The notes: a model not told the origin generated them from the letters alone. 64,000 bases of DNA from CAVXTT01 sp963764685 (GCA_963764685.1 CAVXTT010000021.1:321099-385098), one strand, 5' to 3'; counted from the first letter of the stretch, positions 33,746 to 42,988 are shown. A program made the numbers and translations.

Positions 33746-36163
33746 ATGCTGAAAATGAGTACTTCCATCCTGGAAATAATTAATGATCAAAAATGTTATC
33801 ATTGCGGATTAAACTGTGATGATACAATCCGTATTGAGGATAAGTACTTCTGCTGTTCAGGGTGTAAGACTGTTTATGAGATACTTACCGGCAGCGGTCT
33901 CCAGGATTATTACAGCTTTGATACTTCTCCCGGTACCCGTGTAAATGAGATCCCATCAAAGTTCGATTACCTTGAGGATGAGGATACATTCCGTAGTCTC
34001 GTTGAATTTGCAGACGACAGGATTGCCTTAATAAATTTTAATATTCCCCGGATGCACTGCAGTTCCTGTATATGGCTCCTTGAAAACCTGTATAAGTTTT
34101 CTCCCGCCATAAATGAATCAAAGGTAAACTTCCTAAGAAAAACTCTTTCCATAAAATTCTTTTACCATCAGCTTCCTCTTAAAGAACTGGTAAAGCTTCT
34201 TGCCTCGATAGGTTATGAACCTGTTATTACACTTGAAACTGCTGAAGGGAAAGATAAAAAGGGCACCCTGCAAAACAAGGGTCTGTATTACAGACTCGGG
34301 GTGGCGGGATTCTGCTTCGGCAATATAATGCTGCTGAGCTTTCCTGAATACCTGTCTATCCCCAGGACGGATACAACATACAGGTATCTGTTCCTCTATT
34401 TGAATTTATTCTTATCCCTTCCGGTATTCTTTTATTCCGCTTCGGGATATTTTATATCGGCGTGGAAAGCACTAAGAAGAAAAATTATAAACATAGATTT
34501 CCCTCTTTCGCTTGGTATCCTTGTCCTGTTCGCCAGAAGCGTGTATGAGCTGATGGTATTGGGGGAGGCAGGATATTTTGATTCGATGGCAGGACTGGTA
34601 TTCTTTCTTCTGCTCGGAAAGATATTCCAGAGCAAGACATATGAAACTCTAAATTTTGAGCGTAATTATAAATCATACTTCCCGCTGGCAGTTATAAAGA
34701 AAGAAAGCGGTAATGAGAAAAGTGTGCCGGTAACAGAAATAAGGACAGGTGACAGGATAATGCTCCGCAATAATGAAATTATTCCTGCTGATTCTCTTCT
34801 GATTAAGGGAGATGCAAATATAGATTACAGTTTTGTTACCGGAGAATCTGTACCCGTAAGGGTTAGGGAAGGGGCAGTACTTTATGCCGGGGGGAAGCAA
34901 TCAGGATCAGCTATAGAAGCTGAAGTTGTTAAAGAAGTTTCTCAAAGCTACTTAACACAATTGTGGAACAACAGTGCCTTTGATAAACCGGCAGAGAGCA
35001 ATTTTACAATATTCTCAACTACCTTCAGTAAATATTTTACATATGCTATCCTGTTGATAGCGTTTGCAGGATTTATTATCCAGGCAGCAAACGGCATACA
35101 GGCGGGACTTAATGTCTTTACGGCTGTACTTATTGTTGCCTGCCCCTGTGCGCTTGCAATGTCTGTCCCTTTTACATTCGGCAATGCCCTCCGCATTATG
35201 GGACGCAATAAACTCTACCTGAAGAGCATAAGGACAGTTGAAAATATTGCCGGGATAGATACCATCGTCTTCGATAAAACAGGAACGCTGACTAAAACAG
35301 GTGACATTGAAGTTAAATTAATGGGTGAGATCAACTCCTTCCATAAAGGATTAATCAGATCTCTCGTAAGAAATTCTACTCACCCCTTCAGCCGGAAGAT
35401 CTATGAGCACCTGGCTGATGAGAACCTGTATGATGTAAAAGACTTTAAAGAAACAGCGGGGTCCGGTCTGGAGGGAGAAGTGCTCGGACATAATATCCGG
35501 ATGGGATCCGAAAAGTTTATTACAGGACAGCAGGCAGATAATACTGCAGGCACAGTCTGGTTTTCAATCGACAATGAGATCAAAGGACACTTCTGTTTTG
35601 CAAATGTTTACCGGCAAGGGATAAAAGATCTGCTTTTTTCCCTGAGTAAAAAATATGAACTCTTCCTGCTCACCGGGGATAACGAAAATGAGAGAGATAA
35701 CCTGATGAAGCTCTTCCCGTTAAAAGAAAATATTAAGTTCCGGATGAAGCCTGAAGAAAAGCTTGAGTTTATAAATGAGCTCCGGGTAAAAGGGAAAAAA
35801 GTAATGATGGTTGGTGACGGTTTAAACGATGCAGGAGCTTTAAGTAAAAGCAATACCGGCATAGCAGTAACAGAAAATATCAGCACCTTTACTCCCGCAT
35901 CCGATGGTATTATAGAAGCAGGCTCATTAAAAGACTTATTGAATTTTCTTATATATTCGGATACCTGCGTAAAATTAATTTATATCAGTTACGCAATCTC
36001 CCTCATTTATAACATTGCGGGACTCAGTTTTGCCGTGCAAAATTTACTTACACCTATAATCGCTGCCATCTTAATGCCTTTGAGTTCAATTTCTGTTGTT
36101 TTATTTGCAACAGCGGCAACCAATCTGGCGGCCGGTAAAAGGGGGCTCTTATCTCTGTCATAA
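33746..36163 (+). CDS. ccoI: CcoI/FixI-type copper-transporting P1B-ATPase
   Basis: The 805-residue pump has an N-terminal Cys-rich metal-binding domain (CYHCGLNC, CCSGCKTVYE) of the type found in CcoI, then an HMA domain (PRMHCSSCIWLLEN), eight predicted membrane helices, the metal-site CPCALAMSVPF, and the P-type motifs DKTGTLTK (phosphorylated Asp), TGES and GDGLNDAGAL. CcoI supplies copper for the haem-copper centre of cbb3 oxidase. It starts an operon-like series with ccoS, ccoNO, ccoQ, ccoP, ccoG, ccoH and a TauE-like gene, so the assignment is secure. Confidence 0.93.
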   Translation: MLKMSTSILEIINDQKCYHCGLNCDDTIRIEDKYFCCSGCKTVYEILTGSGLQDYYSFDTSPGTRVNEIPSKFDYLEDEDTFRSLVEFADDRIALINFNIPRMHCSSCIWLLENLYKFSPAINESKVNFLRKTLSIKFFYHQLPLKELVKLLASIGYEPVITLETAEGKDKKGTLQNKGLYYRLGVAGFCFGNIMLLSFPEYLSIPRTDTTYRYLFLYLNLFLSLPVFFYSASGYFISAWKALRRKIINIDFPLSLGILVLFARSVYELMVLGEAGYFDSMAGLVFFLLLGKIFQSKTYETLNFERNYKSYFPLAVIKKESGNEKSVPVTEIRTGDRIMLRNNEIIPADSLLIKGDANIDYSFVTGESVPVRVREGAVLYAGGKQSGSAIEAEVVKEVSQSYLTQLWNNSAFDKPAESNFTIFSTTFSKYFTYAILLIAFAGFIIQAANGIQAGLNVFTAVLIVACPCALAMSVPFTFGNALRIMGRNKLYLKSIRTVENIAGIDTIVFDKTGTLTKTGDIEVKLMGEINSFHKGLIRSLVRNSTHPFSRKIYEHLADENLYDVKDFKETAGSGLEGEVLGHNIRMGSEKFITGQQADNTAGTVWFSIDNEIKGHFCFANVYRQGIKDLLFSLSKKYELFLLTGDNENERDNLMKLFPLKENIKFRMKPEEKLEFINELRVKGKKVMMVGDGLNDAGALSKSNTGIAVTENISTFTPASDGIIEAGSLKDLLNFLIYSDTCVKLIYISYAISLIYNIAGLSFAVQNLLTPIIAAILMPLSSISVVLFATAATNLAAGKRGLLSLS

Positions 36164-36378
36164 TATTTTTAATCGCAGTAAGTCTTTTAATGGCGCTAAG
36201 CTTCCTCGCCGCATTCCTCTGGTCTGTTAGAAAAGGACAGTATACAGATACTTATACCCCCTCGGTAAGGATCCTCCTGGAGGATACACCAAAAGATAAC
36301 AGGGATAATAAAGAAGAGATTAAACTTAAAACTACTAATGGAAAACTTTATTCAAGGAGTTCGATCAATGGTGCCTGA
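36151..36378 (+). CDS. ccoS: CcoS-like cbb3 oxidase assembly protein, apparent non-ATG start
   Basis: The frame from 36151 reads ISVIIFLIAVSLLMALSFLA then AFLWSVRKGQYTDTYTPSVR, the signature of CcoS with one transmembrane helix and the xxSGQYDD-like turn. Known family members start with M-S-V at this point; here the codon is ATC (36151-36153), just downstream of GGGGGC. A single base change to ATG would restore the usual start. The in-frame ATG at 36190 would cut away half of the membrane helix, so I prefer the longer form. It overlaps ccoI by 13 bases and ccoNO by 11 bases. ATC may be real or an assembly error. Confidence 0.75.
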   Translation: MSVIIFLIAVSLLMALSFLAAFLWSVRKGQYTDTYTPSVRILLEDTPKDNRDNKEEIKLKTTNGKLYSRSSINGA

Positions 36379-38497
36379 TAAATTCAGTTATGATAATGGC
36401 ATTGTAAGGAATTTCGGATTTGCAACAGGCCTCTGGGGTGTTGTTGGAATGCTAGTTGGAATAACCATCGGCGTCCAGTTATTCTGGCCTGCATTAAATC
36501 TGAATATCCCTTATCTGACATTCGGCCGCATAAGACCCCTTCATACAAATGCTGTCATATTTGCCTTTGTAGGAAATGCCATTTTTATGGGTATCTATTA
36601 TTCCCTTCAGCGGTTGTGTAAGGCAAGAATGTTCAGTGATTTCTTAAGCAATTTCCATTTCTGGGGATGGCAGCTGATAATTGTTGCCGCAGCTATTACT
36701 CTCCCCCTTGGTATTACAACAAGCAAGGAATATGCTGAACTTGAATGGCCTATCGATATTGCAATCACACTTGTATGGGTGGCATTCGGCATAAATATGT
36801 TCGGCACTATTATAAAACGAAGAGAGCACCATATGTACGTGGCAATATGGTTCTATATTGCTACCTGGGCTACTGTAGCTGTGCTGCATATTGTTAATTC
36901 CATTGAGGTACCCGTAAGCTTTCTTAAAAGCTATCCTATTTATGCAGGTGTACAGGATGCCCTTGTTCAATGGTGGTATGGACATAATGCCGTAGCTTTT
37001 TTCCTTACGACACCATACCTCGGACTAATGTATTATTATCTTCCCAAGGCTGCCAACAGACCGGTATATTCTTATAAGCTTTCCATAATACATTTCTGGG
37101 CTTTGATCTTTCTATATATATGGGCAGGTCCTCATCATCTGCTTTATTCATCACTCCCTAACTGGGCTCAGTCACTCGGAACTGTTTTTTCTATTATGCT
37201 GATTGCACCCTCCTGGGGAGGAATGATTAACGGACTGCTTACTTTAAGAGGCGCCTGGGATAAAGTCCGCGAAGATCCTATATTGAAATTTATGGTGGTC
37301 GCAATTACCGCCTACGGTATGGCAACCTTCGAAGGTCCTATGCTCTCCCTTAAGAATGTTAATGCCATTGCACATTTTACAGATTGGATAGTTTCACACG
37401 TCCATATCGGCGCACTCGGATGGAACGGATTCCTCACCTTCGGAATATTATACTGGCTGATCCCGCGGCTGTACAATACAAATTTATTTTCTAAGAAAAT
37501 GGCAAACTTCCATTTCTGGATAGGAACACTCGGCATAGTATTTTATGCATCGTCAATGTACTGGTCGGGAGTAGCGCAGTCGCTGATGTGGAAACAATTC
37601 ACCCCAATAGGTCTCCTGCAGTATCCTAATTTTCTTGAAACAACCCTGCAGATAATCCCGATGCATATTTTCAGGGCAATAGGGGGAACACTCTACCTGA
37701 CAGGCGTACTTGTTATGATTTATAATCTTGCCAAAACAGTCAGGCAGGGAAAGCTGGTAAAGGAAGAAGCAGCCGAGGCACCTGCACTCATTAAAATTAA
37801 AGAATCATTTGCTCCGGGGAAAAGACACCGCTGGCTTGAAGGCAGACCGGTTTATTTTCTTATTGTTTCACTTGTTGTTGTTCTTATCGGCGGTCTTGTT
37901 GAATTCCTTCCTACCTTCCTTATAAAATCGAATATTCCAACAATAGCCAGCGTAAAGCCGTATACTCCTCTTGAATTGATCGGAAGGGATATATATATCA
38001 GAGAGGGCTGCGTTAGCTGCCATTCTCAGCTTGTGCGTCCCTTCAGATCTGAAACAGAGAGATATGGTGAATATGCAAAAGCAGGTGAATATGTTTATGA
38101 TCATCCCTTCCTGTGGGGTTCCAAACGCACGGGATTGGATCTTTTAAGAGAAGGGGGCAAGTATCCTAACCTCTGGCATTATCTCCATATGGAAAACCCA
38201 TCATCGATGTCGCCCAATTCAGTGATGCCCTCATTTCCCTGGCTCCTTACGGATGATATGGAACTTTCGACACTGGGATCCAAGATCAAAGCAATGAGAA
38301 GTGTCGGCGTGCCTTATGATATAAACTATGAACAGACTGCATTAGCTGATCTGCAGAAACAGGCTGATGCTATCAGGCTGGATTTACGTAAGGCAGGAGC
38401 TCCGGCAGAAAGCAATAAAGATATAATTGCTCTCATCGCTTACCTGCAGAGATTAGGCAGGGATATAAAAGGACAATCATTATCGGGAGCGAGGTAA
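36368..38497 (+). CDS. ccoNO: cbb3-type cytochrome c oxidase, fused CcoN-CcoO
   Basis: The 709-residue protein joins subunit I (about 1-440; 12 membrane helices, with the conserved His in RIRPLHTNAVIFAF, WWYGHNAVAFFLT and HVHIGALGWNGF for haem b, haem b3 and CuB) to subunit II, a membrane-anchored mono-haem cytochrome c (about 490-709) with GCVSCH (C548, C551, H552) and axial Met in SVMPSFPW. Fused CcoNO is known in Bacteroidota. I chose ATG 36368 because AAGGAG lies 8 bases ahead; the ATG at 36338 lies in the ccoS frame overlap. High-affinity terminal oxidase of the inner membrane. Confidence 0.96.
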   Translation: MVPDKFSYDNGIVRNFGFATGLWGVVGMLVGITIGVQLFWPALNLNIPYLTFGRIRPLHTNAVIFAFVGNAIFMGIYYSLQRLCKARMFSDFLSNFHFWGWQLIIVAAAITLPLGITTSKEYAELEWPIDIAITLVWVAFGINMFGTIIKRREHHMYVAIWFYIATWATVAVLHIVNSIEVPVSFLKSYPIYAGVQDALVQWWYGHNAVAFFLTTPYLGLMYYYLPKAANRPVYSYKLSIIHFWALIFLYIWAGPHHLLYSSLPNWAQSLGTVFSIMLIAPSWGGMINGLLTLRGAWDKVREDPILKFMVVAITAYGMATFEGPMLSLKNVNAIAHFTDWIVSHVHIGALGWNGFLTFGILYWLIPRLYNTNLFSKKMANFHFWIGTLGIVFYASSMYWSGVAQSLMWKQFTPIGLLQYPNFLETTLQIIPMHIFRAIGGTLYLTGVLVMIYNLAKTVRQGKLVKEEAAEAPALIKIKESFAPGKRHRWLEGRPVYFLIVSLVVVLIGGLVEFLPTFLIKSNIPTIASVKPYTPLELIGRDIYIREGCVSCHSQLVRPFRSETERYGEYAKAGEYVYDHPFLWGSKRTGLDLLREGGKYPNLWHYLHMENPSSMSPNSVMPSFPWLLTDDMELSTLGSKIKAMRSVGVPYDINYEQTALADLQKQADAIRLDLRKAGAPAESNKDIIALIAYLQRLGRDIKGQSLSGAR

Positions 38498-38500
38498 AAG

Positions 38501-38698
38501 ATGCTTAGAGATTTTTTACCACCTGTCGAATATCTTGGAACCCTGCAGGGTATTTCACTGATTCTTTTTTTAAGCTTCTTTGTAATGCTTGTTATCTGGG
38601 TGTTCCGAATCGACAAAAAATATATAAGAGAAATGGAAATACTGCCTCTCGATCAAACTAATCCGGAAATTAAAATATCTGGTGGTCACAATGAATAG
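38501..38698 (+). CDS. ccoQ: CcoQ-like small membrane subunit
   Basis: The 65-residue protein has one transmembrane helix (about 15-37: LQGISLILFLSFFVMLVIWVF) and a short charged tail, and lies between ccoNO and ccoP where ccoQ is expected. Its sequence is not diagnostic, so the name rests on position and topology. Its end overlaps the start of ccoP by 8 bases, indicating coupled translation. Confidence 0.75.
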   Translation: MLRDFLPPVEYLGTLQGISLILFLSFFVMLVIWVFRIDKKYIREMEILPLDQTNPEIKISGGHNE

Positions 38699-39536
38699 AA
38701 TAAAATTAAAAGCGAAAATGCTTCTGTTATTAATAACCTTATCTGCAGCTATAAATCCATTGCGGGCTGCAGAGTTTACAAAAACGTATTACGATTTCGT
38801 TGCCTTATTTATTGCGGGCATCATACTGCTTGTCTTCCTTGGTTTTCTTTATTATGGTATGGGGGAAGGAAAACCTGCACCGGCAAAGAAACAAAATGCC
38901 CTGTTTGCCAAAATCAGGCAGATATTAACAGGTGCAACTCCTATTGAAAAGGAAGAGGAAATTCTTTTCGAACACAGCTTTGACGGTATACGGGAGCTCG
39001 ATAACAGGATACCTCCCTGGTTCAGCTATTTATTCTATATAACTATAATCTTTGCAGTTTACTATATGCTGGATTATCATGTATTCAAAACAGGCGTCCT
39101 TCAGGAAGAAGAATATGCAATGGAAGTGAAACAAGCCGAGGCATTGCGCGCTGAACTTATCAAAACAGGCGCATTCATAAATGAAGAGACTGTTACCCTT
39201 CTTACCGATGAGATTTCTTTAATATCCGGTAAGAAAATTTTTACATCAAACTGCGTTGCCTGCCATCGTGAGGATGCCGGAGGACTTATCGGTCCCAATC
39301 TAACCGATGAGTTCTGGATAAACGGCGGAGGTGTTAAGGATATATTTAAGACCATAAAGTACGGTGTTCCGGCAAAAGGTATGATCAGCTGGCAGGCTCA
39401 GTTAAATCCGAAACAAATCCAGGAGGTAATGAGCTTTGTTGTCAGCTTAAAAGGATCTAATCCTCAGAATCCTAAAGCTCCCCAGGGAGACAGATACACT
39501 GAAGCCGATACGACAAAAACTGTGGCTATGAATTGA
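38691..39536 (+). CDS. ccoP: cbb3 oxidase cytochrome c subunit CcoP, single haem
   Basis: From ATG 38691 the 281-residue protein has an N-terminal hydrophobic segment (LLLLITLSAAINPLRA, signal or anchor), a transmembrane helix (about 30-50), a second helix (about 115-135: WFSYLFYITIIFAVYYML) preceded by the CcoP-type LDNRIPPW segment, and one cytochrome c domain with CVACH and axial Met in PAKGMISW. Proteobacterial CcoP has two CxxCH sites; only one is present here, as in several Bacteroidota enzymes. A GTG at 38682 is also in frame. Its TGA overlaps the ATG of ccoG. Confidence 0.93.
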   Translation: MNRIKLKAKMLLLLITLSAAINPLRAAEFTKTYYDFVALFIAGIILLVFLGFLYYGMGEGKPAPAKKQNALFAKIRQILTGATPIEKEEEILFEHSFDGIRELDNRIPPWFSYLFYITIIFAVYYMLDYHVFKTGVLQEEEYAMEVKQAEALRAELIKTGAFINEETVTLLTDEISLISGKKIFTSNCVACHREDAGGLIGPNLTDEFWINGGGVKDIFKTIKYGVPAKGMISWQAQLNPKQIQEVMSFVVSLKGSNPQNPKAPQGDRYTEADTTKTVAMN

Positions 39537-40936
39537 TGAATCAGCAGGAAAGCTTTAGAGATTCACTTGCTACTGTAAGTAAGGAGGGGAAAAGAAAATG
39601 GATCTATCCTAAGAAACCCGCGGGTAGATTCTATTCTGCAAGAACTATTGTAAGCTTTTTACTTCTGCTGATTCTTTTTGTTATACCTTTCATAAAAACG
39701 GGGGGACATCCGTTATTTCTTTTTGATATACTTGGAAGGAACTTCATTTTATTCGGAGTTCCTTTTGGTCCGCACGACTTCCACCTGTTTGTCCTTGTAA
39801 TGATCGGACTTATTATATTCATCATACTTTTTACGGCAGTATTCGGAAGGGTATTCTGCGGATGGGTATGCCCCCAGACCGTGTTTATGGAGATGGTCTT
39901 CAGAAAGATTGAATATTTCATCGAGGGGAGTGCAAAGGAACAGAGATCACTTAATGAGCAAGAGTGGAACGGGAGTAAATTTTTTAAGAAGACCTCCAAG
40001 CATATTATCTTCTTCGGACTTGCATTCGTGATCGCAAATTTTCTGCTTGCATACATAATCGGGATGGATAACCTGGTTAAAATTATTACCGATCCCCCGG
40101 CACAGCACCTCAGCGGGCTTTTATACATTACTTTATTTTCCGGGCTGTTCTACTGGATATTTGCATATTTCCGCGAGCAGGCGTGTACAATTGTATGTCC
40201 ATACGGTAGGCTCCAGGGAGTTCTGCTCGATTCCAACTCATTAGTTATAGCATACGATTATAAAAGGGGGGAACCGAGAGGCAGGTTAACAAAAAATGAA
40301 GTGAGCAATAACGGGGATTGCATCGACTGCAAATTATGTGTTGATGTATGCCCCACCGGCATAGATATTCGCGACGGTATACAGCTCGAATGCGTAAACT
40401 GCACTGCCTGTATTGATGCCTGCGATGAAGTTATGGTGAAAATAAAAAAACCCAAAGGTTTGATACGATATGATTCATTAAATGGAATTGATAAACAGCA
40501 GCGCTTTAGAATTACACCGCGTATAATGAGCTACTCTGCCCTCCTGCTGATACTTATTTCTGTCCTTACTTATCTCTTTACAGTAAGAACTGATTTTTCA
40601 GTTAATATTTTAAGAACACCCGGAATGCTGTTCCAGGAGCAGCCGGGAGATATTATCAGCAACCTGTATGACGTTTCGATAATCAATAAAACATTTAATA
40701 AAATGCCCGTGCGGCTTAAGCTGGAAGAAAGCCGTGGTGAAATAAAATTAATAGGACAGGAAATAACACTCGGACCGCAGGGAAATTATGACGGCAAGTT
40801 CCTGGTGCTTATGCCAAAGGATGCCATAAATAAAATGAATACCATTCTAACAATCGGCGTATACTCGGATAAAGGACTGCTGCAGAAGATCAGGACATCA
40901 TTTCTCGGACCAATGGAAGTAGAAGAGGAAGATTAA
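39536..40936 (+). CDS. ccoG: Cytochrome c oxidase accessory protein CcoG (FixG/RdxA)
   Basis: The 466-residue protein has four to five membrane helices, the periplasmic/cytoplasmic Cys segment VFCGWVCPQTVFMEMVFR and IVCPYGRLQG, a 2x[4Fe-4S] ferredoxin-like region (CIDCKLCVDVCPTGIDIR, CVNCTACIDAC) and a C-terminal Ig-like domain. CcoG reduces Cu(II) to Cu(I) for delivery to cbb3 oxidase. The ATG at 39536 overlaps the ccoP stop (ATGA), and ccoH follows after 8 bases. Confidence 0.94.
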   Translation: MNQQESFRDSLATVSKEGKRKWIYPKKPAGRFYSARTIVSFLLLLILFVIPFIKTGGHPLFLFDILGRNFILFGVPFGPHDFHLFVLVMIGLIIFIILFTAVFGRVFCGWVCPQTVFMEMVFRKIEYFIEGSAKEQRSLNEQEWNGSKFFKKTSKHIIFFGLAFVIANFLLAYIIGMDNLVKIITDPPAQHLSGLLYITLFSGLFYWIFAYFREQACTIVCPYGRLQGVLLDSNSLVIAYDYKRGEPRGRLTKNEVSNNGDCIDCKLCVDVCPTGIDIRDGIQLECVNCTACIDACDEVMVKIKKPKGLIRYDSLNGIDKQQRFRITPRIMSYSALLLILISVLTYLFTVRTDFSVNILRTPGMLFQEQPGDIISNLYDVSIINKTFNKMPVRLKLEESRGEIKLIGQEITLGPQGNYDGKFLVLMPKDAINKMNTILTIGVYSDKGLLQKIRTSFLGPMEVEEED

Positions 40937-40944
40937 AAGCTGAT

Positions 40945-41394
40945 ATGAAATTAAAAATTAATTGGGGTACCGGAATACTTATAACTATTATACTATTTAT
41001 AGCATCTGTGCTTATCCAGGTATTTTTTTATATGAAAATGGATGTCGACCTGGTAACTGATAATTATTACGAGAAGGAACTTAAATACGAGGACCATCTC
41101 GCAAGTGTAAGAAATAGTAATACGCTGAAATCAGATATTGGTATTGTCTATTCCGGGAATGAAATAAATATAAATTTCCCCGGGGGATACATTCACGATA
41201 AAATTAAGGGGTCGCTTCTTTTCTACCGCCCTTCTGATTCATCAAAAGATTTTATGCTTATGCTTCGTCCCGATAATAATGGTCTGCAGAAAGTAAGTAC
41301 TTCAAATCTTGCATCAGGTTACTGGAGATTAAAAATGAACTGGCAGTATGAGGATAAGTTGTATTACTATGAAAAATCAATTCTCATAAATTAA
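40945..41394 (+). CDS. ccoH: FixH/CcoH family protein
   Basis: The 149-residue protein has one N-terminal membrane helix (about 8-28: TGILITIILFIASVLIQVFF), VTDNYYEKELKYEDHLAS (characteristic FixH segment) and a beta-rich domain ending GYWRLKMNWQYEDKLYYYEK. FixH/CcoH is needed for stability or assembly of cbb3 oxidase. It lies between ccoG and the TauE-like gene, with the stop and next start overlapping by 1 base. Confidence 0.88.
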   Translation: MKLKINWGTGILITIILFIASVLIQVFFYMKMDVDLVTDNYYEKELKYEDHLASVRNSNTLKSDIGIVYSGNEININFPGGYIHDKIKGSLLFYRPSDSSKDFMLMLRPDNNGLQKVSTSNLASGYWRLKMNWQYEDKLYYYEKSILIN

Positions 41395-42104
41395 TGGAAC
41401 TATACGCAGCATTTATAATCGGGCTTGTCGGCAGTCTTCACTGCATAGGTATGTGTGGCCCCATAGCTTTAATGCTGCCGGTAAATTCAGAAAATAAAGG
41501 AAGCTATTTCTTTGGGAGACTGCTTTACAATTCAGGCAGGATATTAACTTACTCCCTTATGGGATTAATCGTCGGGTATATAGGCAATAAGGTTTCTCTA
41601 TATGGATACCAGCAGAGCCTGTCGATCATATTGGGAGTTATTATTCTGCTTATAGTGCTGATGCCAAAGAAATATTTAACACAGCTTGGCAGACTGACCT
41701 CCTATTACAATTTTTTAGCTTATATAAAAAACTCAATAGGAAAATTATTTAAAACAAAATCTTCAGGATCTTTATTTATTATAGGATTGCTGAACGGATT
41801 TCTTCCCTGCGGACTGGTTTACCTGGGTTTAGGAACTGCTGCTGCATCGGGCTCAGCATTAAGCGGGATGGCAGTAATGCTTCTTTTCGGAGCCGGAACT
41901 CTGCCGGTTATGTTTGCAGTATCTTCATTCTTCAAATTTTTCCCTCTTCATTTCAGGAACAAAGCTGTTAAGCTGGTCCCCTGGTTTGCCTTAGCGCTTG
42001 CTGTAATTTTTATTCTCCGCGGATTGAATTTAGGTATACCATATGTTAGTCCGAAAATGACTAAAGTGGCCTATTCCCGGGCTGATTGCTGCCAGGAACC
42101 CTGA
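41394..42104 (+). CDS. UreH/SafE-like membrane protein of the cbb3 cluster
   Basis: The 236-residue protein has six predicted helices and the signature GLVGSLHCIGMCGPIALML near the N-terminus and NGFLPCGLVYLGLGTA after the middle; both hold the conserved Cys-Gly-Pro or Pro-Cys-Gly motifs of the UreH-2/TauE-SafE family. Such proteins accompany ccoGHIS genes and are proposed to transport copper or nickel, or to help oxidase assembly. ATG 41394 overlaps the ccoH stop. The C-terminus ends ADCCQEP, with a Cys pair. Confidence 0.85.
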   Translation: MELYAAFIIGLVGSLHCIGMCGPIALMLPVNSENKGSYFFGRLLYNSGRILTYSLMGLIVGYIGNKVSLYGYQQSLSIILGVIILLIVLMPKKYLTQLGRLTSYYNFLAYIKNSIGKLFKTKSSGSLFIIGLLNGFLPCGLVYLGLGTAAASGSALSGMAVMLLFGAGTLPVMFAVSSFFKFFPLHFRNKAVKLVPWFALALAVIFILRGLNLGIPYVSPKMTKVAYSRADCCQEP

Positions 42105-42240
42105 ATCTTTAAGCTCCTTCAATTATAACGATACCCCGTTATTCGGGCATTTACCTTCAAAACATAAAAATTTCATCATTATTTAAGCCTCATTTAGTTT
42201 TGTGGAGATAAGCGGCAGAAGATGCCCGGATAATGATAAA

Positions 42241-42310
42241 GCAGGCGCCGGGCTATTTAGTCCGGAATTCGGCCGCGCACTGTCCGGGCATTGCCCGCGC
42301 ACTGTCCGTG
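42241..42310 (-). repeat. GC-rich dispersed repeat, copy 2 (inverted)
   Basis: Reverse complement of this stretch matches 4751-4826 in word order (see that entry). Contains gcgcactgtccgggcattgc and gcgcactgtccgtgc as internal iterations. Confidence 0.7.
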
Positions 42311-42774
42311 CATAAATATTTATAAATGATTTGTTTTTGAAAAAAAGGTGAAAAGTTTATAAAAATAAAAACACGGATTGCCTCTCCTTCCTGCGTTCAT
42401 TCCACCAACAATGCCCGTATAAACTTTGGAATTTTTAATGCTGGTCTCGCTTGTAAAACCACTTTCTCTGAAAACATTAGATTGAAAGGAAAATAATAAC
42501 GTGGAAAGTAACAGGACTGGTCTAAGATTCATATTTCTTAAATCTTTGTTATTATAACTTATATAATAATAGGCTATAAATAAAATAGAATTTTTATAAC
42601 CGGGATGTCACTGATACATACCTGTCCAAACACATTAGAGTGGTTAAAAGTAAAGAATAATAAGGCAAATCGAACAGATCCTCTAAATTCAACATTAATC
42701 CCTCTTCCTAAAAAAACTGCTCTGGTCTTAAATCGACTCTGCCAAAGAACTGCATTCCTGATTTATAGAAAAAT

Positions 42775-42942
42775 TTATATTACATATTTTTCATTGAACT
42801 CAACACCAAATTGTTTCAATATCTCTATATATTCTTCTTTGAATGTTTTCTTTGCGTGATGTTTCTCCTGATTATTTATATAATTAATAACATTTGAGAT
42901 TTGAGACCGGCTGTAGCTGAATCCTCCAAATCCTTCCTGCAA
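42775..42942 (-). pseudogene. C-terminal remnant of REP-associated Y1 (IS200-like) transposase
   Basis: On the minus strand a 55-codon frame reads LQEGFGGFSYSRSQISNVIN, YINNQEKHHAKKTFKEEY, IEILKQFGVEFNEKYVI and then TAA. This matches the C-terminal end of REP-associated tyrosine transposases (TnpA_REP), where WQxGYGAFSxSxSQ, IxNQExHH and FxEEYxxLLKxxxVEYDERY are conserved. The remainder, including the HUH metal site and catalytic Tyr, is missing; the HU terminator takes over 4 bases away. It shows a past insertion here of the enzyme family that moves palindromic REP repeats. Confidence 0.85.
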
Positions 42943-42946
42943 ATAA

Positions 42947-42971
42947 AAAAGCCCTCACAAGGAGGGCTTTT
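42947..42971 (-). terminator. Rho-independent terminator of the HU gene
   Basis: AAAAGCCCTC-ACAAG-GAGGGCTTTT just after the HU stop on the minus strand, with an A/T tract on both sides. Confidence 0.85.
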
Positions 42972-42988
42972 AGTTATACTTGAAATAT

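Larger units (their letters stand above)
42105..42988. other. Gene-free stretch with repeat and transposase remnant
   Basis: No intact gene is present. It contains the GC-rich repeat at 42241-42310, an eroded AT-rich block, the C-terminal remnant of a Y1 transposase on the minus strand (42775-42942) and the HU terminator (42947-42971). ORFs at 42320-42532 and 42605-42859 have no recognisable sequence and are probably chance. Confidence 0.7.

Noticed and set aside
42320..42532. Minus-strand ORF with a signal-peptide-like start
   Set aside because: The N-terminus is hydrophobic, but the remainder has no recognisable sequence and it lies in an eroded repeat-bearing gap. I could not support a gene.
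42605..42859. Plus-strand 84-residue ORF
   Set aside because: It is antisense to the transposase remnant over its last part and has no family or ribosome-binding site.
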